Positions 1 to 6,195 are shown, numbered from the stretch's first letter. The stretch: 8,249 bases of DNA from an uncultured Collinsella sp. (GCA_900544755.1 UQWQ01000083.1:1-8249); one strand, 5' to 3'. A program made the numbers and translations. The notes: a model not told the origin generated them from the letters alone.

Positions 1-8
1 AAAGGGCG

Positions 9-30
9 GAGGCGGGGCATTCCCCGCCTC
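9..30. terminator. Perfect 9-bp GC-rich hairpin, probable terminator of an upstream gene
   Basis: GAGGCGGGG (9-17) is exactly complementary to CCCCGCCTC (22-30) around a CATT loop. Downstream on the + strand there is only TTACACC, not a real T-run. On the - strand it is followed by CGCCCTTT and then the window edge. It is probably a terminator for a gene outside the window, possibly read from either side; strand and efficiency cannot be decided here. Confidence 0.4.
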
Positions 31-191
31 TTACACCACATCTCTGCGCGCTACCGCTTTCAACCTCTTCGAATCGCTCAAAGGAGGCAATTTGCTCTCG
101 ATTTTGCTGCTACTAAATTGGTGACAGTACTCATATTTGCCACTTTTTGCCCACGAGGTGTTCAGAGGAGCTCTCGACAAGCATCTAACGC

Positions 192-197
192 TACAAT
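192..197 (+). promoter_or_regulatory. Candidate -10 box (TACAAT) for the HPr gene
   Basis: TACAAT lies 54 bases ahead of the chosen HPr start, a plausible leader length. No good -35 hexamer is found 16-18 bases upstream (sequence there is around GCTCTC), so this is a weak call. Apart from this and the hairpin at 9-30, nothing else convincing is seen in 31-251; an AAAGGAGG at 80-87 has no credible gene behind it. Confidence 0.22.
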
Positions 198-251
198 AAC
201 TACCACGTGGCTGGGTTTGCCGGCCGAATGTGCGATGCCGTGGGAGGGGAC

Positions 252-500
252 ATGGTCGAGTTTACAAAGACGATTAAAGATCCGTTGGGACTGCATGCCC
301 GCCCGGTTGCGCTGCTCTATGACATTATTGCCAAGCATCGTAGCAACGTATCGGTCAGCATCGGCGATCGCCATACCGACGGCCGCGATGTAATGGGGCT
401 CATGGCTCTCTACGGCGAGTGCGGCGAGGACATCATCTTCCGCATTTCGGGCGTAGACGAGGCCTCGTGTGTCACGTCGATCAGAAACCTCTCCCTCTAA
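252..500 (+). CDS. HPr-family phosphocarrier protein, with Asp at the Ser46 position
   Basis: An 82-residue HPr-fold protein. HPr accepts phosphate from enzyme I on His15 and passes it to sugar-specific EIIA domains of the PTS in the cytoplasm. Starting at ATG 252, which has GGGAGGGG immediately upstream, puts the active histidine of LGLHARP exactly at residue 15, followed by the conserved Arg17 and Pro18. An in-frame ATG at 207 would add 15 unrelated residues without a ribosome site, so it was not used. The usual regulatory segment K-S46-IMGVM reads R-D46-VMGLM here: codon 46 is GAT (387-389), an acidic residue where HPr kinase normally phosphorylates serine. Length fits the family (about 85-88). 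It stands alone, with no enzyme I or EII gene beside it, so it may be the general PTS HPr or a regulatory paralogue. The family assignment is secure; its exact role is not. Confidence 0.9.
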   Translation: MVEFTKTIKDPLGLHARPVALLYDIIAKHRSNVSVSIGDRHTDGRDVMGLMALYGECGEDIIFRISGVDEASCVTSIRNLSL

Positions 501-509
501 ACGCAACAA

Positions 510-538
510 TGTGACAAAGGGGCTGTCCCCTTGTCACA
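510..538. repeat. Dispersed-type extragenic palindrome (TGTGACAA-GGGG / CCCC-TTGTCACA)
   Basis: TGTGACAAAGGGG (510-522) pairs with CCCCTTGTCACA (527-538) over 12 bp with one bulged A and a CTGT loop. It starts 10 bases after the HPr stop. There is no T-run, so it is not a classical terminator, though it could protect the 3' end. The GGGG-CTGT-CCCC core resembles the palindromes at 3711, 4050 and 6147, suggesting a REP-like family. Confidence 0.6.
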
Positions 539-588
539 CCTGTTTCATATGGGAAACTTTTTCGAAAACTGAATAGGAACCCTTTCCA

Positions 589-642
589 AAAAGTTAACCA
601 CGTGCTAGTTTACTGTAGCGAACATAGACGTGGTTAACTTTT
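589..642. promoter_or_regulatory. Perfect 15-bp inverted repeat upstream of feoA, candidate operator pair
   Basis: AAAAGTTAACCACGT (589-603) and its exact reverse complement (628-642) flank a 24-base spacer. They end 44 bases before the first feoA start. Each arm contains GTGGTTAACT on one strand or the other, and the same 10-mer recurs at 3821-3830 ahead of the FeoB-associated protein gene. This fits a site for an iron-responsive regulator (DtxR/IdeR- or Fur-type), but the match to published DtxR or Fur boxes is poor, so the regulator is inferred from gene context only. No confident -35/-10 pair was found; TTTACT at 609-614 in the spacer is a possible -10. An RNA hairpin is the alternative. 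Confidence 0.55.
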
Positions 643-685
643 GCTGCGTCGATGTTGAGGACGAACTGACGTTAGGAGCACACTC

Positions 686-928
686 ATGTCTTGCGGACCG
701 CAGATGCCGGCCATGCCGCTTTCGATGGTGAAAGCGGGCGAAACCGTGCACGTGTCTCGTGTAAAGGGCAATGAGGACATGAAGCACCACCTCAAGGACC
801 TCGGCTTTGTCGAGGGCAGTGAGGTTCACGTGGTGAGCTCGAGTGGTGCCAATATCATCGTCACCGTGCTGGGCGCACGCTTTGGTATCGATACCAAGGT
901 CGCCATGCACATCATGACCGTCGGTTAG
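686..928 (+). CDS. feoA: FeoA domain protein, first of two (ferrous iron transport)
   Basis: An 80-residue FeoA-family protein: a small SH3-like beta-barrel that works in the cytosol with FeoB and is needed for Fe(II) uptake, probably by modulating the FeoB G-domain. The FeoA signature is visible as hydrophobic strands followed by MKHHLKDLGFVEGSEVHVV (about residues 32-50) and a C-terminal IDTKVAMHIMTV strand. The N-terminus carries a short MSCGPQMPAMP extension with a Cys at residue 3. The start is supported by AGGAG at 674-678, seven bases upstream. It is the first gene of a feoA-feoA-feoB unit, 39 bases ahead of the second feoA and downstream of the 15-bp inverted repeat. The two FeoA copies are clearly different in sequence, so this is not a recent tandem duplication. 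Confidence 0.92.
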   Translation: MSCGPQMPAMPLSMVKAGETVHVSRVKGNEDMKHHLKDLGFVEGSEVHVVSSSGANIIVTVLGARFGIDTKVAMHIMTVG

Positions 929-967
929 TTCGCAGCATTTCATAAAAGCTGAAAGGGGGAAAAGAAT

Positions 968-1189
968 ATGAAGACGTTGGGTGACGTTAAGGTGGGCGAG
1001 AGCTCTACCATCGTCAAGCTTCACGGCGAGGGCGCGCTTCGCCGTCACCTTATGGACCTGGGCCTCATCAAGGGCACTTCGTTCAAGGTCGTTAAGGTTG
1101 CACCGCTCGGAGATCCGGTCGAGATCAACGTGCGCGGCTACGAGCTTTCCATCCGCAAGGAGGAGGCTGCCGTCGTCGAGGTCCAGTAA
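968..1189 (+). CDS. feoA: FeoA domain protein, second of two (ferrous iron transport)
   Basis: A 73-residue FeoA protein. The family core is clear: LGDVKVGESSTIVKL opens the barrel, RRHLMDLGLIKGTSFKVVK (about residues 26-44) is the conserved turn, and PVEINVRGYELSIRKEEA (about residues 50-67) matches the usual P-x-x-I-x-V-x-G-Y-x-L-S-I-R-x-x-E-A ending. This copy is closer to canonical FeoA than the first one. ATG 968 has AAAGGGGG eight bases upstream. It presumably acts with FeoB, encoded 123 bases further on, in a longer gap than is usual within a feo operon; that gap contains two hairpins. Two feoA genes before feoB are common in Gram-positive anaerobes, where one copy is often suggested to be regulatory and the other structural. 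Confidence 0.94.
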   Translation: MKTLGDVKVGESSTIVKLHGEGALRRHLMDLGLIKGTSFKVVKVAPLGDPVEINVRGYELSIRKEEAAVVEVQ

Positions 1190-1217
1190 GGGCCCGCGGC
1201 AACTATTTATGCAGATA

Positions 1218-1237
1218 AAGTTAGGTTTTTCTAACTT
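1218..1237. promoter_or_regulatory. 7-bp inverted repeat AAGTTAG-N6-CTAACTT between feoA and feoB
   Basis: AAGTTAG (1218-1224) and CTAACTT (1231-1237) are exact reverse complements around GTTTTT. The half-site AAGTTA is shared with the inverted repeat upstream of the first feoA. It could be an operator for an internal promoter or a weak RNA hairpin. There is no T-run after it, so it is not a good terminator on the + strand. Confidence 0.35.
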
Positions 1238-1266
1238 AAATTTGCAATGTTGAAGCACATTATCCA

Positions 1267-1292
1267 GCCCGTGCGGAGAAAGCAGCGCGGGC
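1267..1292 (+). promoter_or_regulatory. 8-bp GC-rich mRNA hairpin just ahead of the feoB ribosome site
   Basis: GCCCGTGC (1267-1274) pairs with GCGCGGGC (1285-1292), with one G-U pair and a 10-base purine-rich loop. It ends five bases before the AAGGAAGAAGGA purine tract (1297-1308) that serves feoB. The position suggests an mRNA-stabilising or processing element that lets feoB be expressed at a different level from the feoA genes; this is inference from placement. Confidence 0.35.
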
Positions 1293-1312
1293 ACACAAGG
1301 AAGAAGGATTGA

Positions 1313-3640
1313 ATGGCGGATTCTCAGATCCATGTCGCGCTGGCGGGTAACCCCAACTGCGGCAAGACCACGCTTTTCAACCTGATCACCGGCGCCAACG
1401 GCTACGTTGGCAACTGGCCCGGCGTCACGGTTGAGAAAAAGGAAGCCAAGCTCCTGAGTGACAAGAACGTCACGATTACGGACCTCCCCGGCATCTACTC
1501 GCTTTCCCCCTACAGCCCCGAGGAGCAGTGCTCGCGCGATTACCTCATGAGCGGCGAGCCCGATGTGGTCGTCCAGGTTGTCGACGCGACCAACCTTGAG
1601 CGCAATCTGTACCTGGCACTTCAGGTCATCGAGACCGGCCTGCCCGTGGTCGTGGCCCTCAACATGGCCGACCTCGTGGAGAAGAACGGCGACAAGATCG
1701 ACACCGACAAGCTGTCCAAGAAGCTCGGTTGCCCGGTCATGATGATCTCGGCCCTTAAAAACAAGGGTATCAAGGAGCTGTTCGAGCAGGTCAAGAAGTC
1801 TGCTGCTTCCAAGGGCCAGGTGCCGGAGCACAAGTTCGATTCCTCCATCGAGGACGTTCTGGACCACATCGAGAACAACCTGCCGGCGAGCGTTCCCGCC
1901 AACAAGCGTCGCTACTACGCTGTCAAGCTGTTTGAGCGCGACGCGGACGCCTGCAAGCTCATCAACCTCACCAAGGAGAAGGCCGCTCGCGTCGAGCAGC
2001 TGGTCGCCCAGTGCGAGCAGGATTGCGACGACGACGCCGAGTCCATCATCACCGGCGAGCGCTATGGCGTGATTGCCCACATTATCGACGAGTGCATGAC
2101 CAAGGCTCCGGCTAAGATGAGCACCTCCGAGAAGATCGACCGCGTGGTTACCAACCGTATCCTGGGCCTGCCGATCTTTGTGGTCATCATGTTCTGCGTG
2201 TACTACATCGCCGTTTCCACCCTGGGCGGCACGGTGACCGACTTCACCAACGACCAGCTCTTCGGCACCGACGGCTGGTACGTGCTCGGTCAGGGTCGCG
2301 ACGCCTATGACGCAGCTGTTGAGGCTGCGGGCGACAACGCCGACTCGGTCGACCCGGCACAGTACGGCCCCTATGTCCCGGGTATCACCACCGCGGTGCA
2401 TGACGCTCTCGTGGCGGGCGGTACCGAGGACGGTGGCCTCGTCGATTCGCTGGTCTGCGACGGCATCGTGGCTGGCATCGGCGCCATCATGGGCTTCGTC
2501 CCGCAGATGTTCCTGCTCTTTGTGATGCTGTCTTTCTTGGAGGACTGCGGTTACATGGCCCGCGTCGCCTTCATCATGGACCGCGTGTTCCGCCGCTTTG
2601 GCCTGTCCGGTAAGTCCTTTATCCCCATGCTCGTGTCCTCGGGCTGCGGCGTCCCCGGCGTCATGGCTACCAAGACCATCGAGAACGAGAAGGACCGCCG
2701 CATGACGGTCATGACCACCACGTTCATCCCTTGCGGCGCCAAGCTGCCGATCATCGCCCTGCTCATGGGCTCCATCATCGGCGACTCTTCTACCACCGCT
2801 GCGTGGATCAGCCCGCTCTTCTACTTCCTGGGCGTCTTTGCCGTCATTGCCTCGGGCCTCATGCTCAAGAAGACCAAGCTCTTCGCCGGCCGCCCGACGC
2901 CGTTTGTTATGGAGCTTCCTGCCTACCACTTCCCGGCGATCCGCTCTTGGGCGCTGCACGTGTGGGAGCGCTGCTTCGCCTTTATCAAGAAGGCCGGCAC
3001 GGTCATCTTTGCGTCCACCGTCGTCGTTTGGTTCCTCTCCAACTTTGGTAGCTACAACGGCGCCTTTGGCTACCTGCCTTCCATGGAGGGCATCCCCGAG
3101 GAGTTCATGGATTACTCCGTGCTTGCCATGTTCGGCAACCTGGTCGCTTGGATCTTCGCCCCGCTCGGCTTTAGCACCTGGCAGGCCACCGCACTGACCG
3201 TCTCTGGCCTCGTCGCCAAGGAGAACGTTGTCGCCACCGCCGGCTCGCTGCTGTCCGTTGCCGACGCCGGCGAGACCGACCCGAGCCTGTGGACCGCGTT
3301 TGCGGCTATGTTCCCGACCATGGGCGCTTGCGTCGCCTTTGGTGCCTTCAACCTGCTGTGCGCTCCGTGCTTTGCCGCTATCGGCACCATCCGTAACCAG
3401 ATGAACTCCGGTAAGTGGACCGCGATTGCCATCGGCTACGAGTGTGCCTTTGCTTGGGTCATCGGCCTGTTCATCAACCAGTTCTATAACCTGCTTGTTC
3501 TTGGGCAGTTTGGTATCTGGACGGTTGTGGCCATCGTGCTGCTGGCTGCGATGCTCTTCCAGATCTTCCGTCCCATGCCCAAGCATGCATGGACCGACGA
3601 GGACGAGACCAACACCGCTTCTGCCACGGTTTCCGCCTAA
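1313..3640 (+). CDS. feoB: FeoB ferrous iron transporter, GTPase and permease
   Basis: A 775-residue FeoB, the full family length, importing Fe(II) across the cytoplasmic membrane. The G-domain has every motif: G1 GNPNCGKT at residues 12-19, the switch-I threonine in GVTVEKK (T39), G3 DLPG at 57-60, G4 NMAD at 117-120, G5 SAL at 146-148. A helical linker follows to about 275, then the membrane part begins with ILGLPIFVVIMFCVYYIAV (about 280-302). The two gate segments carry the paired cysteine motifs SGCGVPG (C445) and PCGAKLP (C474). The loop between the first and second membrane segments (about 303-380) looks long and acidic. The start has a strong purine tract upstream (1297-1308). It is the last gene before a strong terminator. 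FeoC is absent; the Cys-rich protein downstream probably fills the accessory place. Confidence 0.97.
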   Translation: MADSQIHVALAGNPNCGKTTLFNLITGANGYVGNWPGVTVEKKEAKLLSDKNVTITDLPGIYSLSPYSPEEQCSRDYLMSGEPDVVVQVVDATNLERNLYLALQVIETGLPVVVALNMADLVEKNGDKIDTDKLSKKLGCPVMMISALKNKGIKELFEQVKKSAASKGQVPEHKFDSSIEDVLDHIENNLPASVPANKRRYYAVKLFERDADACKLINLTKEKAARVEQLVAQCEQDCDDDAESIITGERYGVIAHIIDECMTKAPAKMSTSEKIDRVVTNRILGLPIFVVIMFCVYYIAVSTLGGTVTDFTNDQLFGTDGWYVLGQGRDAYDAAVEAAGDNADSVDPAQYGPYVPGITTAVHDALVAGGTEDGGLVDSLVCDGIVAGIGAIMGFVPQMFLLFVMLSFLEDCGYMARVAFIMDRVFRRFGLSGKSFIPMLVSSGCGVPGVMATKTIENEKDRRMTVMTTTFIPCGAKLPIIALLMGSIIGDSSTTAAWISPLFYFLGVFAVIASGLMLKKTKLFAGRPTPFVMELPAYHFPAIRSWALHVWERCFAFIKKAGTVIFASTVVVWFLSNFGSYNGAFGYLPSMEGIPEEFMDYSVLAMFGNLVAWIFAPLGFSTWQATALTVSGLVAKENVVATAGSLLSVADAGETDPSLWTAFAAMFPTMGACVAFGAFNLLCAPCFAAIGTIRNQMNSGKWTAIAIGYECAFAWVIGLFINQFYNLLVLGQFGIWTVVAIVLLAAMLFQIFRPMPKHAWTDEDETNTASATVSA

Positions 3641-3669
3641 GTCCGAATAAGGATTAGCCCCTTTTCACG

Positions 3670-3702
3670 AGCCCGGGTGTCCCAGCGACACTCGGGCTTT
3701 TT
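3670..3702 (+). terminator. Strong Rho-independent terminator of the feo operon
   Basis: A 12-bp stem (3670-3681 with 3687-3698, one G-U pair) with loop CCAGC is followed directly by a run of five T ending at 3702. It lies 29 bases after the feoB stop and separates the feoAAB unit from the small accessory gene. Confidence 0.92.
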
Positions 3703-3710
3703 GGTGCAAT

Positions 3711-3788
3711 GGGGGACAGATTGCTTTGCTCCAGAAGTAAGATGTGGCGTTTCCGCAGATAAAACCGACCAAAACAAACCTGTCCCTT
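3711..3788. repeat. GGGACAG...CTGTCCC-bounded intergenic repeat
   Basis: GGGACAG (3713-3719) is complementary to CTGTCCC (3780-3786), extendable by two G-U pairs on the outside. A small hairpin (3743-3747 with 3753-3757) sits inside. The left end GGGGGACAGATTGCTTTGC closely matches GGGGGCAGGTTACTTTGC at 6148-6165, so the two intergenic regions carry copies of one dispersed family. It lies right after the feo terminator, and nothing in it looks coding. Confidence 0.55.
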
Positions 3789-3820
3789 TTTGGCAGGTGG
3801 AAGATGGGGTAAAGTAAGTG

Positions 3821-3830
3821 GTGGTTAACT
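3821..3830 (+). promoter_or_regulatory. Third copy of GTGGTTAACT, upstream of the FeoB-associated gene
   Basis: This 10-mer is identical to the core of both arms of the inverted repeat before feoA (592-601 on the - strand, 630-639 on the + strand). Here it is a single half-site ending two bases before the GAGGAGG ribosome site. Sharing it between two iron-linked transcription units suggests a common regulator. Its closeness to the ribosome site would place it at or just after the transcription start. TAAAGT at 3810-3815 is a weak -10 candidate. Confidence 0.4.
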
Positions 3831-3844
3831 AGAGGAGGCTTGCT

Positions 3845-4045
3845 ATGGCACCTATCGATATTGTTGTACTGGCTGTTATCGGTATTGCGTTTGTTGCCGT
3901 GTGCGTGCGCATCTACCGTAAGGGCACCTGCGCCGACTGTGCTCAGGGTGGTGTTTGCACGGGACATTGCTCCAACAAAAAGACCTGCGCCGCACTTAAG
4001 GGCGTGGATAAAATCGCCGAAGACCTGGGCCGCGGTATCAAATAA
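3845..4045 (+). CDS. FeoB-associated Cys-rich membrane protein
   Basis: A 66-residue protein with an N-terminal membrane helix (about residues 4-24), a short basic stretch RIYRKG, and a cysteine-rich tail: C29-x2-C32, C38-x3-C42 with H41, and C48, plus C20 in the helix. This is the layout of the FeoB-associated Cys-rich membrane protein family, found next to feoB in many Firmicutes and other anaerobes. A role in metal handling or redox support of FeoB is assumed for the family but not proven. ATG 3845 follows a near-perfect GAGGAGG (3832-3838) by six bases. The gene is separated from feoB by a strong terminator, so it needs its own promoter, but it shares the GTGGTTAACT motif with the feoA leader. 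Confidence 0.9.
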   Translation: MAPIDIVVLAVIGIAFVAVCVRIYRKGTCADCAQGGVCTGHCSNKKTCAALKGVDKIAEDLGRGIK

Positions 4046-4049
4046 GGTG

Positions 4050-4076
4050 AACGGGGACGTCTCTGTTTCTCCTTTT
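4050..4076 (+). terminator. Weak hairpin with T-rich tail after the Cys-rich gene
   Basis: AACGGGG (4050-4056) pairs with CTCTGTT (4061-4067) including two G-U pairs, loop ACGT; a T-rich tail with C interruptions runs to 4076. It starts five bases after the stop codon. It may serve as a terminator, but its GGGGACGTCTC core also looks like the dispersed GGGGAC-type palindromes in this window, so the two readings overlap. Confidence 0.4.
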
Positions 4077-4114
4077 GACGAGTGCCGTGCAATCTGCGAT
4101 CTGTCGGGTGCTGC

Positions 4115-4149
4115 GCAGTTACTGCTACGATAGGTACGTCAGTAACTGC
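4115..4149. promoter_or_regulatory. Perfect 10-bp inverted repeat in the leader of the OYE oxidoreductase gene
   Basis: GCAGTTACTG (4115-4124) and CAGTAACTGC (4140-4149) are exact reverse complements separated by 15 bases. The spacer contains TACGAT (4126-4131), a possible -10 box, so a protein bound to both arms would cover the promoter. Possible -35 elements are poor (CTGTCG at 4101-4106, 19-base spacer). The right arm ends 31 bases before the start codon. An enzyme of this type is often substrate-induced, so a repressor site is a reasonable inference; an mRNA stem-loop cannot be excluded. Confidence 0.45.
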
Positions 4150-4180
4150 CGCCGAGCGGCTCAATCGAAAGGAAACCTGC

Positions 4181-6130
4181 ATGGAGTCCTCCGCCTACCC
4201 GATGCTCTTTAGCCCGATCAAGGTCGGTACGACCGAGGTCAAGAACCGCGTCTTTATGCCGCCGGTATCTACCAACCTGGCCGATCATGGCTATGTGACC
4301 GACGACTTGGTCGATCATTACCGTGCCCGCGCCAAGGGCGGCGTGGGCCTCATCATTACCGAGGTCGTGACGGTCGAGCCCACCTATACCTATCTGCCGG
4401 GTGACATGTGCTGCTACGACGACACGTTTATCCCCGGCTGGGAAAAGCTCGCCGCGGCCGTCCACGAGTATGGCTGCAAGATCATGCCGCAGCTCTTCCA
4501 CCCCGCCTACATGGCCTTTAACGTTCCGGGCACGCCTCGCCTGATCGCTCCGTCCTTTGTGGGCCCGTCTTACGCCCGCGAGGCACCGCGCCCCATCACG
4601 GTTGACGAGATCCACGAGCTCACGCACCAGTTTGGCGACGCCGCCGTGCGTATGCAAAAGGCTGGCGTCGATGGCGTCGAGGTCCACGCGGCGCACGCCC
4701 ACGGCATGCTCGGCGGCTTTTTGACCCCGCTCTACAACAAGCGTACCGACGAGTACGGCGGCTCGCTCGACGCTCGCATGCGCTTTTTGCTCGAGGTCAT
4801 CGCCGAGATTCGCGAGCGCTGCGGCAAGGACTTTATCATCGACGTTCGCATCTCGGGTGACGAGTACACCGATGGTGGCCTGACCCTCAACGACATGATC
4901 TACGTCTCGCGTCGCCTGGAGAAGGCCGGCGTCGACATAATTCACGTGTCGGGCGGCACCACCATCAAGCGCGGCTCTGCGATTCCCGCCGCCGGCACGC
5001 AGCAGGCCTCGCACGCCGCCTGCTCGCGCGAGATCAAAAAGCACGTCAACATTCCCGTCGCCACCGTCGGACGTATCAACGAGGCCTGGATCGCCGAGGA
5101 GCTGATCGAGGACGGCGCTGCCGACATCTGCATGATGGGCCGCGCCAATCTGTGCGATGCCGAGTTCTGTAACAAGGCCGCTGCCGGCAACGCCGATGAT
5201 ATCCGTCCCTGCATCGGCTGCCTGCGCTGCCTGAACGGCATCATGTTTGGCAAGCGCATCTCCTGCACCGTCAACCCGGACGTGGAGCGCGACGAGGCCG
5301 GCTACGAGCCTGCCGCCGAGGCCAAGAACGTACTGGTTGTGGGCGCTGGTCCTGCGGGCATGGAGGCAGCCTACATTGCCGCCAAGCGCGGTCACAATGT
5401 GGTGCTCGTGGATAAACAGGACGAACCGGGCGGCGAGATGCGCATCGCGGCCGTTCCGCCGGCAAAGCAGGAGCTCACGCGCGTGATCAAGTACCAGTAT
5501 CGTCGCCTGGCCGAGGCCGGCGTGAAGTGCGTATTTGGCACCGAGCTTACTGCCGAGGACATTCAGCGCGATTACGCCGGCTACGAGGTTGTCCTGGCTT
5601 ATGGCGCCGAGCCCATCGCTCCGGCCTTCATGCAGGGCTTTAAGCAGGTTATGACGGCCGACGACCTGCTGGGCGGCAAGGCTTTCCCGGGTAAGAAGAT
5701 CGTCATCGTGGGCGGCGGCACCGTTGGCTGCGAGACGGCCGATTACCTGGCCCCGTTGGTCAACGACCTTTCGCCGGCCAATCGCGATGTCACCGTTATC
5801 GAGATGACCAAGACGCTCGCCGCCAACGAGGGCGGTGCCGGTCGCGCGGTGCTCATCACGCGCATGCTCTCCAAGGGCGTTCACGTGCTGACCGAGGCCA
5901 AGGTGACCGAGATTACCGAGGACGCCATCAGCTACGAGAAGGACGGCGAGGTCCACACCATCGCCGACGCCGACACGCTGGTGCTTGCCATGGGTTACCG
6001 CCCCAACACCAAGCTGGCCGATGACCTTGCCGTTGCCGGCGTTGTCACCCACGTGCTGGGCGATGCCCAGAAGTGCGGCAACATCCGCGATGCCATCGGC
6101 GATGGCTACAAGGTTGCCTGCGAGCTCTAG
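4181..6130 (+). CDS. Old Yellow Enzyme-family NADH:flavin oxidoreductase with 4Fe-4S and FAD domains
   Basis: A 649-residue enzyme of the FadH/BaiCD/trimethylamine dehydrogenase architecture, cytosolic, expected to reduce an activated C=C bond using NAD(P)H via FAD, 4Fe-4S and FMN. The OYE barrel (about 8-335) includes LYNKRTDEYGGSLDARMRF and the phosphate-binding MGRANL. The cluster cysteines are C344-x2-C347-x2-C350-x11-C362. Two dinucleotide folds follow: GAGPAG at 388-393 (FAD) and GGGTVG at 511-516 (NAD(P)H). In the active-site segment HAAHAHGMLGGFL, the tyrosine common in FadH/BaiH-type enzymes appears to be Gly175, preceded by His174. ATG 4181 has GAAAGGA seven bases upstream; an in-frame ATG at 4082 would run through the inverted repeat and lacks a ribosome site. 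Related gut enzymes act on bile acids, steroids, isoflavones or enoates; the substrate here cannot be read from sequence. Confidence 0.93.
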   Translation: MESSAYPMLFSPIKVGTTEVKNRVFMPPVSTNLADHGYVTDDLVDHYRARAKGGVGLIITEVVTVEPTYTYLPGDMCCYDDTFIPGWEKLAAAVHEYGCKIMPQLFHPAYMAFNVPGTPRLIAPSFVGPSYAREAPRPITVDEIHELTHQFGDAAVRMQKAGVDGVEVHAAHAHGMLGGFLTPLYNKRTDEYGGSLDARMRFLLEVIAEIRERCGKDFIIDVRISGDEYTDGGLTLNDMIYVSRRLEKAGVDIIHVSGGTTIKRGSAIPAAGTQQASHAACSREIKKHVNIPVATVGRINEAWIAEELIEDGAADICMMGRANLCDAEFCNKAAAGNADDIRPCIGCLRCLNGIMFGKRISCTVNPDVERDEAGYEPAAEAKNVLVVGAGPAGMEAAYIAAKRGHNVVLVDKQDEPGGEMRIAAVPPAKQELTRVIKYQYRRLAEAGVKCVFGTELTAEDIQRDYAGYEVVLAYGAEPIAPAFMQGFKQVMTADDLLGGKAFPGKKIVIVGGGTVGCETADYLAPLVNDLSPANRDVTVIEMTKTLAANEGGAGRAVLITRMLSKGVHVLTEAKVTEITEDAISYEKDGEVHTIADADTLVLAMGYRPNTKLADDLAVAGVVTHVLGDAQKCGNIRDAIGDGYKVACEL

Positions 6131-6146
6131 TCAACCCCTTGTTGCG

Positions 6147-6195
6147 TGGGGGCAGGTTACTTTGCACCAACTTGGTGCATGTAAATCTGGCCCCA
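6147..6195. repeat. Long imperfect palindrome of the GGGG(A)CAG family
   Basis: A 49-base hairpin: the centre GCACCAA-C-TTGGTGC (6164-6178) is perfect, and the flanks TGGGGGCAGG and TCTGGCCCCA continue the pairing with small mismatches. Its left half resembles the repeat at 3711. It sits 16 bases after the oxidoreductase stop and before the real terminator, so it is probably transcribed. It looks like a REP-type intergenic repeat. Confidence 0.6.

Noticed and set aside
80..124. AAAGGAGG followed by a TTG-started 10-codon leucine-rich peptide ahead of the HPr gene
   Set aside because: The spacing to TTG is too short, the start is non-ATG, and no attenuator structure follows, so a leader peptide cannot be supported.
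605..3586. 993-codon open frame on the - strand across feoA and feoB
   Set aside because: It is antisense to clear feo genes and results from their C/G-biased third positions; the translation is low-complexity-like (D/H/G/V/R-rich), with no recognisable domain or ribosome site.
4082..4180. In-frame N-terminal extension of the oxidoreductase from ATG 4082
   Set aside because: It reads through the 10-bp inverted repeat and the putative promoter and lacks a ribosome site; the OYE domain begins right after ATG 4181, which has GAAAGGA well placed.
4139..6052. 637-codon open frame on the - strand
   Set aside because: Antisense shadow of the oxidoreductase, with the same composition artefact and no family features.
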